A stretch of DNA of 64,000 nt from Neisseria sicca (GCF_017753665.1 NZ_CP072524.1:2170001-2234000), one strand, 5' to 3'. Positions 43,455 through 52,768 are shown, counted from the first letter of the stretch. Translations and numbers: made by a program. Notes: generated from the sequence alone by a model not told the origin.

Positions 43455-44819
43455 TTATTTGCCGATGCAGAAGCGCGAGAAAATCACGCCCAGCAAATCG
43501 TCGGCGGTGAATTCGCCGGTGATTTCGCTGCACGCGTTTTGGGCGAGGCGCAGGTGTTCGGCGAAAAGCTCGATTTGGTTGTTGTCGCAGAGGGCGGCGT
43601 TTTCCAGCTCGGCTTCGGCTTCGTGCAAGGCGTTGAGGTGGCGGCTGCGGGCGAGGAACAGGCTTTCGCTTTCGCCCTGCCAGCCGACTTCCTGCAACAG
43701 CGCGTGTTTGAGCAAATCGAGACCTGTGCCGGTTTTGGCGGACAGGCTGATGATGGTGTCTGCGCCGGTTTGCGCGAGGCTGTCTGAACGGACGGCGACG
43801 GGTTCGCCGGTCAGGTCGGCTTTGTTGTGGATTTCGATTTTTTTCAAACCTGCGGGCAGGCTGTTCAAAATGGCTTGGGTTTTGGCGTTCACGCCTTCGC
43901 GCGGGTCAATCAGAATCAGGGCGACATCGGCTTCGGAGACGGCTTTGCGGCTGCGCTCAATGCCGATTTGTTCGACCACGTCGTCGGTTTCGCGCAGACC
44001 GGCGGTGTCGATGATGTGGACGGGTACGCCGTCGAGGGTGATTTGTTCGCGCACGGTGTCGCGGGTGGTGCCGGCGATGTCGGTTACGATGGCGATGTCG
44101 TCACCCGCCAAGGCGTTGAGCAGGCTGGATTTGCCGACGTTGGGTGCGCCGACGAGGACGACGTTCATGCCTTCGCGCAAAATCGCGCCTTGTTCCGCGC
44201 TGGCAAGGACGGTTTTCAGACGACCTTGCAGGGCTTGGAGCTTGCCGCGCGCGTCGGCGGCTTCGAGAAAGTCAATGTCTTCTTCGGGGAAGTCGAGCGT
44301 GGCTTCGACCAACATCCGCAGGGTAATAAGGTCGTCCACCAACTCGTGTATGTGTTGGGAGAACGCGCCTTTGAGCGAACGCAACGCCATGCGTGCGGCG
44401 GATTTGCTGGAGGCGTCGATGAGGTCGGCGACGCTTTCAGCTTGGGCAAGGTCGAGTTTGTTGTTGAGGAAGGCGCGTTTGGTAAATTCGCCCGGCTCCG
44501 CCATGCGCGCGCCCAGTTCGAGGCAGCGCGAAAGCAGCATGTCCATTACCACAGGACCGCCGTGCCCCTGCAATTCAATCACGTCTTCGCCGGTAAAGCT
44601 GGCGGGTGCGGCGAAGTAGAGCAGGATGCCGTTGTCTATCGGCTGCCCGTCGCCGCCGAGAAAGTCGGTGTAAAGCGCGGTGCGCGGTTTGGGCGTTTTG
44701 CCGCCGCTGAGGGTTTGTGCCAAAGGCAGCAGGTTTTTGCCGGAAAGGCGGATAACGCCGACGCCGCCGCGTCCGGGGGCGGTGGCGATAGCGGCGATGG
44801 TGGGTTGGGATGCGGACAT
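43455..44819 (-). CDS. mnmE: tRNA modification GTPase MnmE
   Basis: 454 residues. N-terminal tetrahydrofolate-binding domain (IAAIATAPGRGGVGVIRLSG), a helical domain, and an inserted G domain with Walker A GAPNVGKSSLLNAL, G2/G3 IAGTTRDTVREQI and DTAGLRET. It ends with the invariant CIGK, whose cysteine is functionally required. With MnmG it makes 5-carboxymethylaminomethyl uridine at wobble positions. Full length. Confidence 0.97.
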   Translation of the reverse strand: MSASQPTIAAIATAPGRGGVGVIRLSGKNLLPLAQTLSGGKTPKPRTALYTDFLGGDGQPIDNGILLYFAAPASFTGEDVIELQGHGGPVVMDMLLSRCLELGARMAEPGEFTKRAFLNNKLDLAQAESVADLIDASSKSAARMALRSLKGAFSQHIHELVDDLITLRMLVEATLDFPEEDIDFLEAADARGKLQALQGRLKTVLASAEQGAILREGMNVVLVGAPNVGKSSLLNALAGDDIAIVTDIAGTTRDTVREQITLDGVPVHIIDTAGLRETDDVVEQIGIERSRKAVSEADVALILIDPREGVNAKTQAILNSLPAGLKKIEIHNKADLTGEPVAVRSDSLAQTGADTIISLSAKTGTGLDLLKHALLQEVGWQGESESLFLARSRHLNALHEAEAELENAALCDNNQIELFAEHLRLAQNACSEITGEFTADDLLGVIFSRFCIGK

Positions 44820-45423
44820 GGCTGGCTCGTATCGGGAACTTAATGGACGGTATTATATAGTGATTTCACAATGATAAAGGTCGTCTGAAAACGGGAGACA
44901 GGCGAGATTTATTTGCTACCGTACCGAATCGGTAACAAGAAAGAAATTGCCGAATTTCTGAAAAGAAGTATGGAACAGACGCCGGGCAAGGCTCGAAATC
45001 ACTTGCACACGCTCTCGGACACCCTGTCGAGTAGGCTGCGGTATCGAGATTTTCACCGCTTTTCCGACGTCCGCACGGGATAATATCATGATTACATTCA
45101 GAATAAATAATATTTCGGAAGGACAAAACCCGCTTCTTAAATTACAAAGCAGGCAACTGTCTGTCGGTTTCACGATAAAGCTAAAGTCATAGAATTTTGT
45201 CATCCCTAATCTCGGCAATCATCATAAGCTATTTCATGTTCATTAATCGGAATCGCAAAAAGTCGTCTGAAAACAGGAGATTTAAAGTTTCAGACGACCT
45301 TATATCGACACTGCCGCTGACGCAAATCAAGTGCAGGCAAATCCCGCCTTTACCGATACGCCCCGTTCGCGGATAATTGAGAACATTCCCATTTCCGTTT
45401 CCAACCTTCACAAAGGATACATC
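44820..45423. other. 600-bp intergenic region without a recognisable gene
   Basis: Lies between divergent mnmE and pgk. It holds a DUS (44878) and an inverted DUS pair (45262-45302). Between them are about 350 bp of mixed composition with only short ORFs, none with a plausible start signal or family. It must include the mnmE and pgk promoters. I cannot tell whether the middle is a decayed gene or an RNA leader. Confidence 0.4.
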
Positions 45424-46602
45424 ATGGCATTTCTGAAACTGACCGAACAAAACGTGCAGGGCAAAACCGTCCTCATCCGCGCCGATATGAACGTGCCGTT
45501 CAAAGACGGCAAAATCAGCGACGACACCCGTATCCGCGCCTCGCTCGCGTCCATCAAATACTGCTTGGACAACGGCGCGTCCGTTATCGTGATGACCCAC
45601 TTGGGCCGCCCGACCGAAGGCGAGTTCCACCCCGAAGACGATGTCGCCCCCGTTGCCGCACACTTGGGCGGCCTGTTGGGCAAAGACGTGAAAGTATTGA
45701 ACGACTGGCGTGAAAACAAACCCGCCCTGAACGCGGGCGATGTCGTCATGCTGCAAAACGTGCGCATCAACAAGGGCGAGAAGAAAAACGATTTGGAACT
45801 GGGCAAAGCCTATGCCGCCTTGTGCGACGTGTTCGTCAACGACGCGTTCGGCACCGCCCACCGCGCCCAAGCCTCGACCGAAGCCGTCGCCCAAGCCGCG
45901 CCCGTTGCCTGCGCCGGCGTATTGATGGCGGGCGAACTCGACGCTTTGGGCAAAGCCCTGAAACAGCCCGCGCGCCCGATGGTTGCGATTGTCGCCGGCA
46001 GCAAAGTGTCCACCAAACTGACCATTCTCGAATCGCTGGCGGACAAAGTCGACCAACTCATCGTCGGCGGCGGCATCGCCAACACCTTCCTGTTGGCGGA
46101 AGGCAAAGCCATCGGCAAATCGCTGGCGGAACATGATTTGGTGGAAGAATCCAAAAAAATCATGGCGAAAATGGCGGCCAAAGGCGGCTCCGTACCGCTG
46201 CCGACCGATGTCGTCGTTGCCAAAGCCTTTGCCGCCGATGCCGAAGCGGTCGTGAAAGACATTGCCGACGTTGCCGAAGACGATATGATTTTGGACATCG
46301 GTCCGAAATCTGCCGCTGCGCTTGCCGAGTTGCTCAAAGCCGCAGGCACGGTGGTGTGGAACGGCCCGGTCGGCGTGTTCGAGTTTGACCAGTTCGCAGG
46401 TGGCACGAAAGCCCTTGCCGAAGCCATTGCCCAAAGCAAAGCCTTCTCGATTGCGGGCGGCGGCGACACGCTGGCGGCGATTGCCAAATTCGGCGTTACC
46501 GACCAAATCGGCTACATATCCACCGGCGGCGGCGCGTTCCTCGAATTCTTGGAAGGCAAAGAGTTGCCCGCCGTAGCCGCTTTGGAAAAACGCGGCGCGT
46601 AA
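45424..46602 (+). CDS. pgk: Phosphoglycerate kinase
   Basis: 392 residues from the ATG at 45424 with AAAGGA upstream; the longer ORF start at 45331 is not supported. The N-terminal substrate site is VLIRADMNVPFKDGKI and SVIVMTHLGRPTEG. The C-terminal nucleotide domain has VAGSKVSTKLTILESLADK, VWNGPVGVFEFDQFA and SIAGGGDTLAAI. It makes ATP from 1,3-bisphosphoglycerate. In neisseriae the reverse, gluconeogenic direction is important too. Confidence 0.97.
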   Translation: MAFLKLTEQNVQGKTVLIRADMNVPFKDGKISDDTRIRASLASIKYCLDNGASVIVMTHLGRPTEGEFHPEDDVAPVAAHLGGLLGKDVKVLNDWRENKPALNAGDVVMLQNVRINKGEKKNDLELGKAYAALCDVFVNDAFGTAHRAQASTEAVAQAAPVACAGVLMAGELDALGKALKQPARPMVAIVAGSKVSTKLTILESLADKVDQLIVGGGIANTFLLAEGKAIGKSLAEHDLVEESKKIMAKMAAKGGSVPLPTDVVVAKAFAADAEAVVKDIADVAEDDMILDIGPKSAAALAELLKAAGTVVWNGPVGVFEFDQFAGGTKALAEAIAQSKAFSIAGGGDTLAAIAKFGVTDQIGYISTGGGAFLEFLEGKELPAVAALEKRGA

Positions 46603-46619
46603 GCGGTTTGATGTAAAAC

Positions 46620-46664
46620 AGAGGTCGTCTGAAAACCTGAATCGGGTTTCAGACGACCTCTTCT
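46620..46664. terminator. Inverted DUS terminator between convergent pgk and NTF2-like gene
   Basis: AGAGGTCGTCTGAAAACC pairs with GGGTTTCAGACGACCTCTT. Confidence 0.75.
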
Positions 46665-46676
46665 TCTTTTCGCGGA

Positions 46677-47102
46677 TTATTCCGCCGCACGGTTCAGTGC
46701 CGAACGAATCAGCATCTGCGTGCCGAACCAGCCCCAGTAAATGCGGTGATGAACGATTTTTCCACCGGCAATCTGCATGAGTTCCAAAATATCCACTTGA
46801 TCGCCGTCGGGCGTTTCGCGCGGGTATTCCCAAACCAGCGTGTCCCCCGTCGTGAAATGCGTGCCGTTGCGATACCAGCGTACCAATTCATTCGGTCGGC
46901 GGCGCGTTCCTTCTTCTAAAAAAGCAAGGATGTCGGCTTTGTCGCGCAAAATGCCGCTTTGCCGCTGCATGATAAGGGGAACGAGCGGGCTTTCGAAAAC
47001 GGCGTTGTCGTCATACAGACCGATCAGTCGGGCGGTGTCGTGGTTTTTGGCAAACTCGTGCCAGTCGTTGTAAATGCGTTCGAAATCGTTCATGGTAGTC
47101 AT
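46677..47102 (-). CDS. NTF2/SnoaL-like fold protein
   Basis: 141 residues, or 138 if the second Met is used. Pattern RIYNDWHEFAKNHDTARLIG, LYDDNAVFESPLVPLIM, VRWYRNGTHFTTGDTLVWEY and ILELMQIAGGKIVHHRIYWG matches the nuclear transport factor 2-like superfamily, whose members bind small hydrophobic ligands or isomerise them. No substrate can be deduced. It lies 27 bp from ispA on the same strand and may be transcribed with it. Confidence 0.8.
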   Translation of the reverse strand: MTTMNDFERIYNDWHEFAKNHDTARLIGLYDDNAVFESPLVPLIMQRQSGILRDKADILAFLEEGTRRRPNELVRWYRNGTHFTTGDTLVWEYPRETPDGDQVDILELMQIAGGKIVHHRIYWGWFGTQMLIRSALNRAAE

Positions 47103-47129
47103 TTTTCGGTCAGGTTGTTTACCGGAGCC

Positions 47130-48026
47130 CTAATTTTTCCGCGCAGTAACAAATTCCGCCAAGAGCCGCAAATGCAGGGCTTTTGCACCGAAGGGTTCGA
47201 GCAGGGCGGCGGCTTCGGCGGTCAGGGTTTCGGCATAGGTGCGGGCGGCTTGCAGGCCCATCAGTTTGACGTAGGTCGGTTTGTCGTTGTCGCTGTCTTT
47301 GCCGGCGGTTTTGCCCAAGGTGGCGGTGTCAGCTTCGCAATCCAACACGTCGTCGATGACTTGGAACGCCAAGCCGAGTTTGGCGGCGTAGTTGTCTAAG
47401 GTGCGGACGTCGTCTGAATCCAAATCGGGGCAGGCAAGCGCGCCCAATACGACGGCGGCGCGGATGAGGGCGCCGGTTTTGAGGCTGTGCATCTGTTCCA
47501 ACTGCGCCTGGCTCATGGCTTTGCCGACGTTGGCAAGGTCGATGGCTTGTCCGCCCGCCATGCCGAGGCTGCCGGATGCTTTGGCAAGCGTGGACAACAT
47601 GGCGATTTGGCGTTCGGCGGGCAGTCCGGTCGGACGGCTCAATACGTCGAAGGCTTGGGTTTGCAGCGCGTCGCCGACTAAGAGGGCGGTGGCTTCGTCA
47701 TATTTCACATGGCAGGTCGGTTTGCCGCGCCGCAGGCTGTCGTTGTCCATGGCGGGCATATCGTCGTGAACCAAGGAATAGACGTGTACCATTTCGATCG
47801 CCGCCATGGCTTGTTCGACGGCGTTTTGGTCGGCATCGCCCAATTCGGACGCGGCGAGCACCAAGAGCGGGCGCAGCCGTTTGCCGCCGCCGAGGGTAAC
47901 GTAACGCATGGCTTCGTGCAGCGTGTGCGGCACTTGTTTTTCAGACGGCAGGAAACGCTCCAGCAGCAATTCGGTCTGCGCTTGGGCTTTTTGCTGCCAT
48001 GCTTTCAATTCATTCGCCAGGTTCAA
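47130..48026 (-). CDS. ispA: Farnesyl diphosphate synthase (IspA, geranyltranstransferase)
   Basis: 298 residues, all-helical prenyltransferase. The first aspartate-rich motif is in SLVHDDMPAMDNDSLRRGKP and the second in AFQVIDDVLDCEADTATLGK, with GGGKRLRPLLVLA upstream. It condenses IPP with DMAPP/GPP to farnesyl diphosphate for undecaprenyl phosphate and quinones. Starts inside the end of xseB (17-bp overlap), the conserved xseB-ispA pairing. Confidence 0.96.
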   Translation of the reverse strand: MNLANELKAWQQKAQAQTELLLERFLPSEKQVPHTLHEAMRYVTLGGGKRLRPLLVLAASELGDADQNAVEQAMAAIEMVHVYSLVHDDMPAMDNDSLRRGKPTCHVKYDEATALLVGDALQTQAFDVLSRPTGLPAERQIAMLSTLAKASGSLGMAGGQAIDLANVGKAMSQAQLEQMHSLKTGALIRAAVVLGALACPDLDSDDVRTLDNYAAKLGLAFQVIDDVLDCEADTATLGKTAGKDSDNDKPTYVKLMGLQAARTYAETLTAEAAALLEPFGAKALHLRLLAEFVTARKN

Positions 48027-48234
48027 GGTTCAGCTCCTTCAGTTCGCCCGCGTCCAATACTTGCAGCTTTTGTTCGACTTCCGCCAGCTTGGTTTGGCAG
48101 TATCTGACCAACTCGTTGCCTTCCTGATAGGCTGCCAGAGCGTCTTCCAGCGGCATTTCGCTGCTTTGCATGGACTGGGTCAGGGTTTCGAGGCGGGCGA
48201 GGGCTTCTTCAAAGGATTTGGGGGCTTTTTTCAT
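48010..48234 (-). CDS. xseB: Exodeoxyribonuclease VII small subunit
   Basis: 74 residues, FEEALARLETLTQSMQSSEM PLEDALAAYQEG (two stretches) is the XseB signature. It forms ExoVII with XseA, encoded elsewhere, degrading single-stranded DNA. First gene of the xseB-ispA pair. Confidence 0.95.
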   Translation of the reverse strand: MKKAPKSFEEALARLETLTQSMQSSEMPLEDALAAYQEGNELVRYCQTKLAEVEQKLQVLDAGELKELNLEPGE

Positions 48235-48301
48235 GATGATGCGGGCAAAAAATCAAAGCGGTATTGTAGCATTTTATGGGCTGCTTCTTGGACGGGAACG
48301 G

Positions 48302-48350
48302 AAAAAGGTCGTCTGAAAACCTGATTTCCAAGTTTTCAGACGACCTTTTG
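48302..48350. terminator. Inverted DUS terminator
   Basis: AAAAAGGTCGTCTGAAAACC pairs with AGTTTTCAGACGACCTTTTG, just downstream of the reverse-strand surface lipoprotein gene. Confidence 0.75.
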
Positions 48351-48370
48351 AGCTGATGATGCGGTAAAAA

Positions 48371-50512
48371 TCAGTCTTTCAGAACAGCGGCGCCGAACGT
48401 ACCGCTCTTGCCTTCGCTCGGATGGTCGAAGCGGCCGGCCATTTCTTCCGCCTGCGGACCGAGGAAAATGCCCGACATACTGTTTTTAGTTGTCCCGTCC
48501 ACATAAACAAAACGGTTACCAGCGATATTGGCCTGGAGCATTACGGGGTTAAAACGTCCTTCTGCCGAATAAACGCCGCCGGTCAGCGATTTTTCACCAA
48601 AATCAACATTGAACAGGGATGAGCCGACAGTGTTGATGTTGGATACGTCATTGTAGAACGCATTGCCTTGGTAGATAGCCGAACCGGTTTGCGGCATGGC
48701 TTCAACAGGCGTCATCAGACCTTGGTAGAACACCAGGGATGAATTGAGCTCGCCGTTTTCCTTTTTGCTTCCGTAAAAACCGTAATGACCGTATTGCAGA
48801 TGCGTACCGATGGCGCGGATAATTTTGTTATCCGACAAGGACAGCATACCGTTTGCCGCGTCAAATGTTTGTGGCAGCAGGTTGATTTTTTGTCCGTTGA
48901 CTTCGAGGACATCAGGATTACCCACTCTGTTAATCACTTTGTTATCGGCACCGTCAACCGACAACATGGTGTAAAAACCGCCGATTGATTGCATAGCCGG
49001 AGCAACCTCCGCTTTTGGGGTAACTTCTTCAGCGGCTTTATGCTCTGCTTCAGCTTTAGCGGCTTCTTCCGCAGCTTTACGTTCCGCTTCGGCTTTAGCT
49101 TTGGCAGCTTCTTCGGCAGCTTTGCGCTCGGCTTCGGCTTTAGCTTTTGCAGCTTCTTCCGCAGCTTTTCGTTCCGCCTCAGCCTTGGCTTTAGCAGCCT
49201 CTTCGGCAGCTTTACGTTCGGCTTCAGCTTTGGCTTTGTCAGCTTCTTCAGCGGCTTTGCGCTCGGCTTCAGCTTTAGCTTTGGCAGCTTCCTCAGCAGC
49301 TTTACGTTCAGCTTCGGCTTTAGCTTTGGCAGCTTCTTCCGCAGCTTTTCGTTCCGCTTCAGCTTTGGCTTTGGCGGCTTCTTCAGCGGCCTTGCGCTCG
49401 GCTTCTGCCTTAGCTTTGGCTGCTTCTTCTGCCGCTTTTCGTTCCGCTTCAGCCTTGGCTTTAGCTTTGGCAGCTTCTTCAGCGGCCTTGCGCTCGGCTT
49501 CTGCCTTAGCTTTTGCAGCCTCTTCAGCAGCTTTACGTTCGGCTTCGGCTTTAGCTTTGGCGGCTTCTTCTGCCGCTTTTCGTTCCGCTTCAGCCTTGGC
49601 TTTAGCTTTAGCAGCCTCTTCGGCAGCTTTACGCTCGGCTTCAGCTTTAGCTTTGGCAGCTTCTTCAGCAGCTTTACGCTCGGCTTCGGCTTTAGCTTTA
49701 GCGGCTTCTTCCGCAGCTTTACGTTCGGCTTCAGCTTTGGCTTTAGCGGCTTCTTCAGCAGCCTTGCGTTCTTCTTCAGCTTTAACTTTGGCAGCTTCCT
49801 CAGCAGCTTTACGTTCGGCTTCGGCTTTAGCTTTGGCAGCTTCTTCTGCCGCTTTACGTTCCGCTTCAGCTTTGGCTTTAGCAGCTTCTTCCGCAGCTTT
49901 GCGCTCGGCTTCGGCTTTAGCTTTTGCAGCTTCCTCAGCCGCTTTACGTTTAGCTTCGGCTTTAGCTTTGGCAGCTTTTTCAGCCTCTTCCGCAGCTTTA
50001 CGTTCCGCTTCGGCTTTAGCTTTAGCGGCCTCTTCAGCGGCTTTGCGCTCGGCTTCAGCTTTGGCTTTAGCAGCTTCTTCCGTAGCTTTGCGTTCAGCTT
50101 CGGCTTTAGCTTTTGCAGCTTCCTCAGCCGCTTTACGTTCTTCTTCAGCTTTGGCTTTTGCAGCTTTTTCAGCGACTTTTCGTTCAGCTTCGGCTTTGTC
50201 GTTGCTATCCGCTTTTACGTCTTGATTCTGGTTTTCAGACGACGTTTGTGTTGAATTTACGGAATTTTCTACTTCTTTATGAATATTTTCTTCAGATGCT
50301 TCTAAAGCATTATTTGCATCGGCTTGATTACCGGCAGGAGAGGTTGCCGTTCTTTCCGTTTGTCCGGATGGATTCGGAATATTGCCCGGTTGGACAATCG
50401 GGTAAGTCGGGGTTGGCGCGACAGACGGTGTACCGCCTCCGTCACCTCCTCCACAGGCTGTTAATATCGAAACGGCAATACAGGATAAGATATGGGGGTA
50501 AGGTGTTTTCAT
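48371..50512 (-). CDS. Slam-type surface lipoprotein with about 26 AEAERKAAEEAAKAK repeats and a TbpB-like barrel
   Basis: 713 residues. Lipoprotein signal with acylated Cys20 followed by GGGDGGG, as in TbpB, HpuA and other Slam-dependent surface lipoproteins. A proline/threonine/asparagine-rich region lies at 28-103. Residues about 104-494 are 15-residue repeats of the type AEAERKAAEEAAKAK, predicted to be one long charged helix or coiled coil, with three KAKAKAE and EKAAKAK length variants. Residues 510-713 are a beta-rich barrel like the TbpB/HpuA handle (FYTMLSVDGADNKVIN, GSSLFNVDFGEKSLTGGVYS, MSGIFLGPQAEEMAGRFDHP, SGTFGAAVLKD). It probably projects a ligand-binding or effector domain on a rod. 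The repeats may vary in number. No slam gene is nearby. Confidence 0.82.
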   Translation of the reverse strand: MKTPYPHILSCIAVSILTACGGGDGGGTPSVAPTPTYPIVQPGNIPNPSGQTERTATSPAGNQADANNALEASEENIHKEVENSVNSTQTSSENQNQDVKADSNDKAEAERKVAEKAAKAKAEEERKAAEEAAKAKAEAERKATEEAAKAKAEAERKAAEEAAKAKAEAERKAAEEAEKAAKAKAEAKRKAAEEAAKAKAEAERKAAEEAAKAKAEAERKAAEEAAKAKAEAERKAAEEAAKVKAEEERKAAEEAAKAKAEAERKAAEEAAKAKAEAERKAAEEAAKAKAEAERKAAEEAAKAKAKAEAERKAAEEAAKAKAEAERKAAEEAAKAKAEAERKAAEEAAKAKAKAEAERKAAEEAAKAKAEAERKAAEEAAKAKAEAERKAAEEAAKAKAEAERKAAEEAAKAKAEAERKAAEEADKAKAEAERKAAEEAAKAKAEAERKAAEEAAKAKAEAERKAAEEAAKAKAEAERKAAEEAAKAEAEHKAAEEVTPKAEVAPAMQSIGGFYTMLSVDGADNKVINRVGNPDVLEVNGQKINLLPQTFDAANGMLSLSDNKIIRAIGTHLQYGHYGFYGSKKENGELNSSLVFYQGLMTPVEAMPQTGSAIYQGNAFYNDVSNINTVGSSLFNVDFGEKSLTGGVYSAEGRFNPVMLQANIAGNRFVYVDGTTKNSMSGIFLGPQAEEMAGRFDHPSEGKSGTFGAAVLKD
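49029..50203. repeat. 45-bp coding tandem repeats in the surface lipoprotein gene
   Basis: About 26 imperfect 45-bp units, mainly encoding AEAERKAAEEAAKAK. Some units are identical at DNA level while others differ by silent GCT/GCG/GCC changes, and units with one extra AK pair occur near 49460, 49605 and 49975. All changes keep the reading frame, so copy-number changes would alter rod length rather than switch expression off. Confidence 0.85.
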
Positions 50513-50704
50513 CGCAATGTTCTCAATTTAAAGTAGTTATGTGAAAATCATTCTATGCGTCTTTCATTTTTATGTCATATAATTTTTGCGACGAATGGTA
50601 TCATTTTTAGTTAAACGGTTTATTTTATTTGCATTTTTTTAGTGTGAAATATGCAAAAAGCGTGATAAATGGTCGTTTTTTATACTCAAACGGTATGTTT
50701 TTAT

Positions 50705-50716
50705 TGTGTTATAATC
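50705..50716 (+). promoter_or_regulatory. rnpB: rnpB promoter, extended -10
   Basis: TGTTATAAT (50707-50715) is a perfect TGnTATAAT extended -10, about 8 bp before the start of the RNase P RNA. No good -35 hexamer is seen, which an extended -10 tolerates. Confidence 0.6.
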
Positions 50717-50724
50717 CGCGTTTC

Positions 50725-51088
50725 ATACAGGTCGGACAGACAGTCGCCGCGTATCGCGTAAGGCATACGGGGAGGAAAGTCCGGGCTCCGCAGAGCAGGA
50801 TGCCGGCTAACGGCCGGGCGCGGAAACGCGACGGAAAGTGGAACAGAAAGCAATACCGCCGACGGCCGCCTTCGGGCGGCACGGGTAAGGGTGAAAAGGT
50901 GCGGTAAGAGCGCACCGTGCACTTGGTAACAAGGCGCAGCAGGCTAAACCCCATCCGGAGCAAGACCAAACAGAACGCATTGACGCTGCTCGCCGAGCGT
51001 TCGGGTAGGTTGCTGGAGTGCATCAGTAATGGTGTGCCTAGAGGAATGACTGTCCGAGACAGAACCCGGCTTACCGTCCGGCCTGTAT
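50725..51088 (+). ncRNA. rnpB: RNase P RNA (bacterial class A)
   Basis: About 364 nt. The terminal helix pairs ATACAGGTCGGAC at the 5' end with GTCCGGCCTGTAT at the 3' end. The conserved core strings are GAGGAAAGTCCGGGCTCC, CGGAAAGTGGAACAGAAAGC (start of the J regions), GGTAAGAGCGCACC and GAGGAATGACTGTCC with ACAGAACCCGGCTTA. It is the catalytic subunit processing tRNA 5' ends with the RnpA protein. Followed by a DUS terminator. Confidence 0.95.
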
Positions 51089-51101
51089 GTCCCGATTATT
51101 G

Positions 51102-51150
51102 AAAAAGGTCGTCTGAAAACAGAATTCTGTTTTTCAGACGACCTTTTGCT
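51102..51150. terminator. Inverted DUS terminator of rnpB
   Basis: AAAAAGGTCGTCTGAAAACAG pairs with TGTTTTTCAGACGACCTTTT, followed by GCTTTTTT. Confidence 0.8.
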
Positions 51151-51287
51151 TTTTTAGGTCAATCAGTTTGACAGTTTTTTGATATTACGTTAAAAAAGGT
51201 TATGCCATATACGGCTGAAAAATGGGCGGTGCGCAATGTGCCGCAACTGAAAATAAAAGGCGGTTTCAACGCCTTTGGAGAACTTTT

Positions 51288-52745
51288 ATGTCTGACAACT
51301 ACTCCGCCCGCAAGGGAAAAACCTTCTTCGGGCATCCTATCCAGCTTTCCACCCTGTTCCACATCGAATTGTGGGAACGTTTCTCGTTTTACGGTATGCA
51401 GGGTATCTTATTGATTTATCTGTATTACACTGCCGACAAAGGCGGTTTGGGCATGGATAAGTCGCTCGCCGGCGGCATCGTCGGCGCGTACGGCGGCAGC
51501 GTTTATTTGTCCACCATACTCGGCGCATGGCTTGCCGACCGGATTTGGGGCGCGGAAAAAACGCTGTTTATTTCCGGCATCGTGGTCATGCTCGGACACA
51601 TCGTTTTGGCAATCGCACCGAGTCTCTACGGGCTGCTGTGCGGCTTGGTGCTCATCGCGTTGGGCAGCGGCGGCGTGAAATCGTCGGCAAGCTCGATGGT
51701 CGGCTCGCTTTATGAAGCGGACGATATGAAGCCCCTGCGCGATGCCGGATTTTCGATTTTCTATATCTCCATCAACATCGGCGGCTTTTTAGGCCCGCTC
51801 CTGACCGGCTTGCTGCAAACCGAGATGGGTTTCCACTACGGCTTCGGCGCGGCGGCAGTCGGTATGGCTTTTGGATTGTGGCGTTACTCCGTTGGGCGCA
51901 AACTGCTGCCGCACACGCCCGCGCCCAATCCTTTGCGTCCTGAAAAAGTGAAAACCGCGGTTGCAGTCGGCGTGCTGATTGTCTTGGTTGTCGGCAGCCT
52001 GATTGCGTCAGATACGCTCAATTTGGACAACTTTTCCAAATTCCTGCTCGGTACGGTCATCCTCACCGTCATCGCCTATTTCGCGCGACTGCTCGGCAGC
52101 AGCCATGTGTCGTCTGAAAACAAACGCTACATCACCGCCTATATTCCGCTGTTTCTGACTATCTGCCTGTTTTGGGCGGTCTGGTTCCAAGTTTATACCG
52201 TGGCAACGGTGTACTTTGACGAAACGGTTGACCGCACATTAGGCAACTGGACTGTACCCGTCGCATGGAAAGATTCCATCCAAAGTATGTGGGTCGTCCT
52301 CTTCTCCGGCGTGATGGCGGCGATTTGGACGAAAATGGGCAGACACCAGCCGAAAACCCCGTTGAAATTCGCGTTGGCGATGCTGGTTGTCGGCATATCC
52401 TATCTTGGATTCGTACCGTATATCTCGTCCGGCACGCCCATGCCGATCATTGTTTTCGCGCTGATCCTGCTTGCCATCACCATAGGCGAACTCATGATTT
52501 CTCCGATTTCGCTTTCCATTTCCACCAAAATCGCCCCGCCTATGTTCAAAACCCAAATGGTCGCACTCAATTTCTTAGGGTTATCATTGGGCTTCACTTT
52601 GGGCGGCGTGCTGTTTAAAGAAGGATTCAACGATAAAGCACCGCTGGATTTCTACTGGATGCTTTGCGGCATAGGCGTGATAACCGGTGTGGTATTGTTA
52701 TTGCTTGTTCCCGTTTTGAATAGAATGCTCAAAGGCGCGGATTAA
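51288..52745 (+). CDS. POT-family proton-dependent oligopeptide transporter
   Basis: 485 residues from the ATG at 51288 behind GGAG; the longer ORF start at 51222 is not supported. About 12-14 transmembrane helices. PTR signatures are FHIELWERFSFYGMQGILLI, with the ExxERFxYYG proton-coupling motif, and FSIFYISINIGGFLGPLLTG. It imports di- and tripeptides with protons across the inner membrane. Monocistronic; followed by an inverted DUS terminator at 52769-52806. Confidence 0.93.
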   Translation: MSDNYSARKGKTFFGHPIQLSTLFHIELWERFSFYGMQGILLIYLYYTADKGGLGMDKSLAGGIVGAYGGSVYLSTILGAWLADRIWGAEKTLFISGIVVMLGHIVLAIAPSLYGLLCGLVLIALGSGGVKSSASSMVGSLYEADDMKPLRDAGFSIFYISINIGGFLGPLLTGLLQTEMGFHYGFGAAAVGMAFGLWRYSVGRKLLPHTPAPNPLRPEKVKTAVAVGVLIVLVVGSLIASDTLNLDNFSKFLLGTVILTVIAYFARLLGSSHVSSENKRYITAYIPLFLTICLFWAVWFQVYTVATVYFDETVDRTLGNWTVPVAWKDSIQSMWVVLFSGVMAAIWTKMGRHQPKTPLKFALAMLVVGISYLGFVPYISSGTPMPIIVFALILLAITIGELMISPISLSISTKIAPPMFKTQMVALNFLGLSLGFTLGGVLFKEGFNDKAPLDFYWMLCGIGVITGVVLLLLVPVLNRMLKGAD

Positions 52746-52768
52746 AAACCGCTCTGAGCAAGACATGC

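Noticed and set aside
44880..45220. Short reverse-strand frames of 86-100 residues between mnmE and pgk
   Set aside because: No ribosome site, no family resemblance and the frames overlap each other; not supported as genes.
49029..50203. CRISPR array
   Set aside because: The 45-bp repeats are contiguous and coding, with no unique spacers. No other spaced direct-repeat array was seen in the window.
49101..50225. Long forward-strand open frames opposite the repeat lipoprotein gene
   Set aside because: They are alternate-frame readings of the 45-bp repeats (serine/alanine or phenylalanine/serine runs) with no start signal, and arise automatically from a stop-free repeat.
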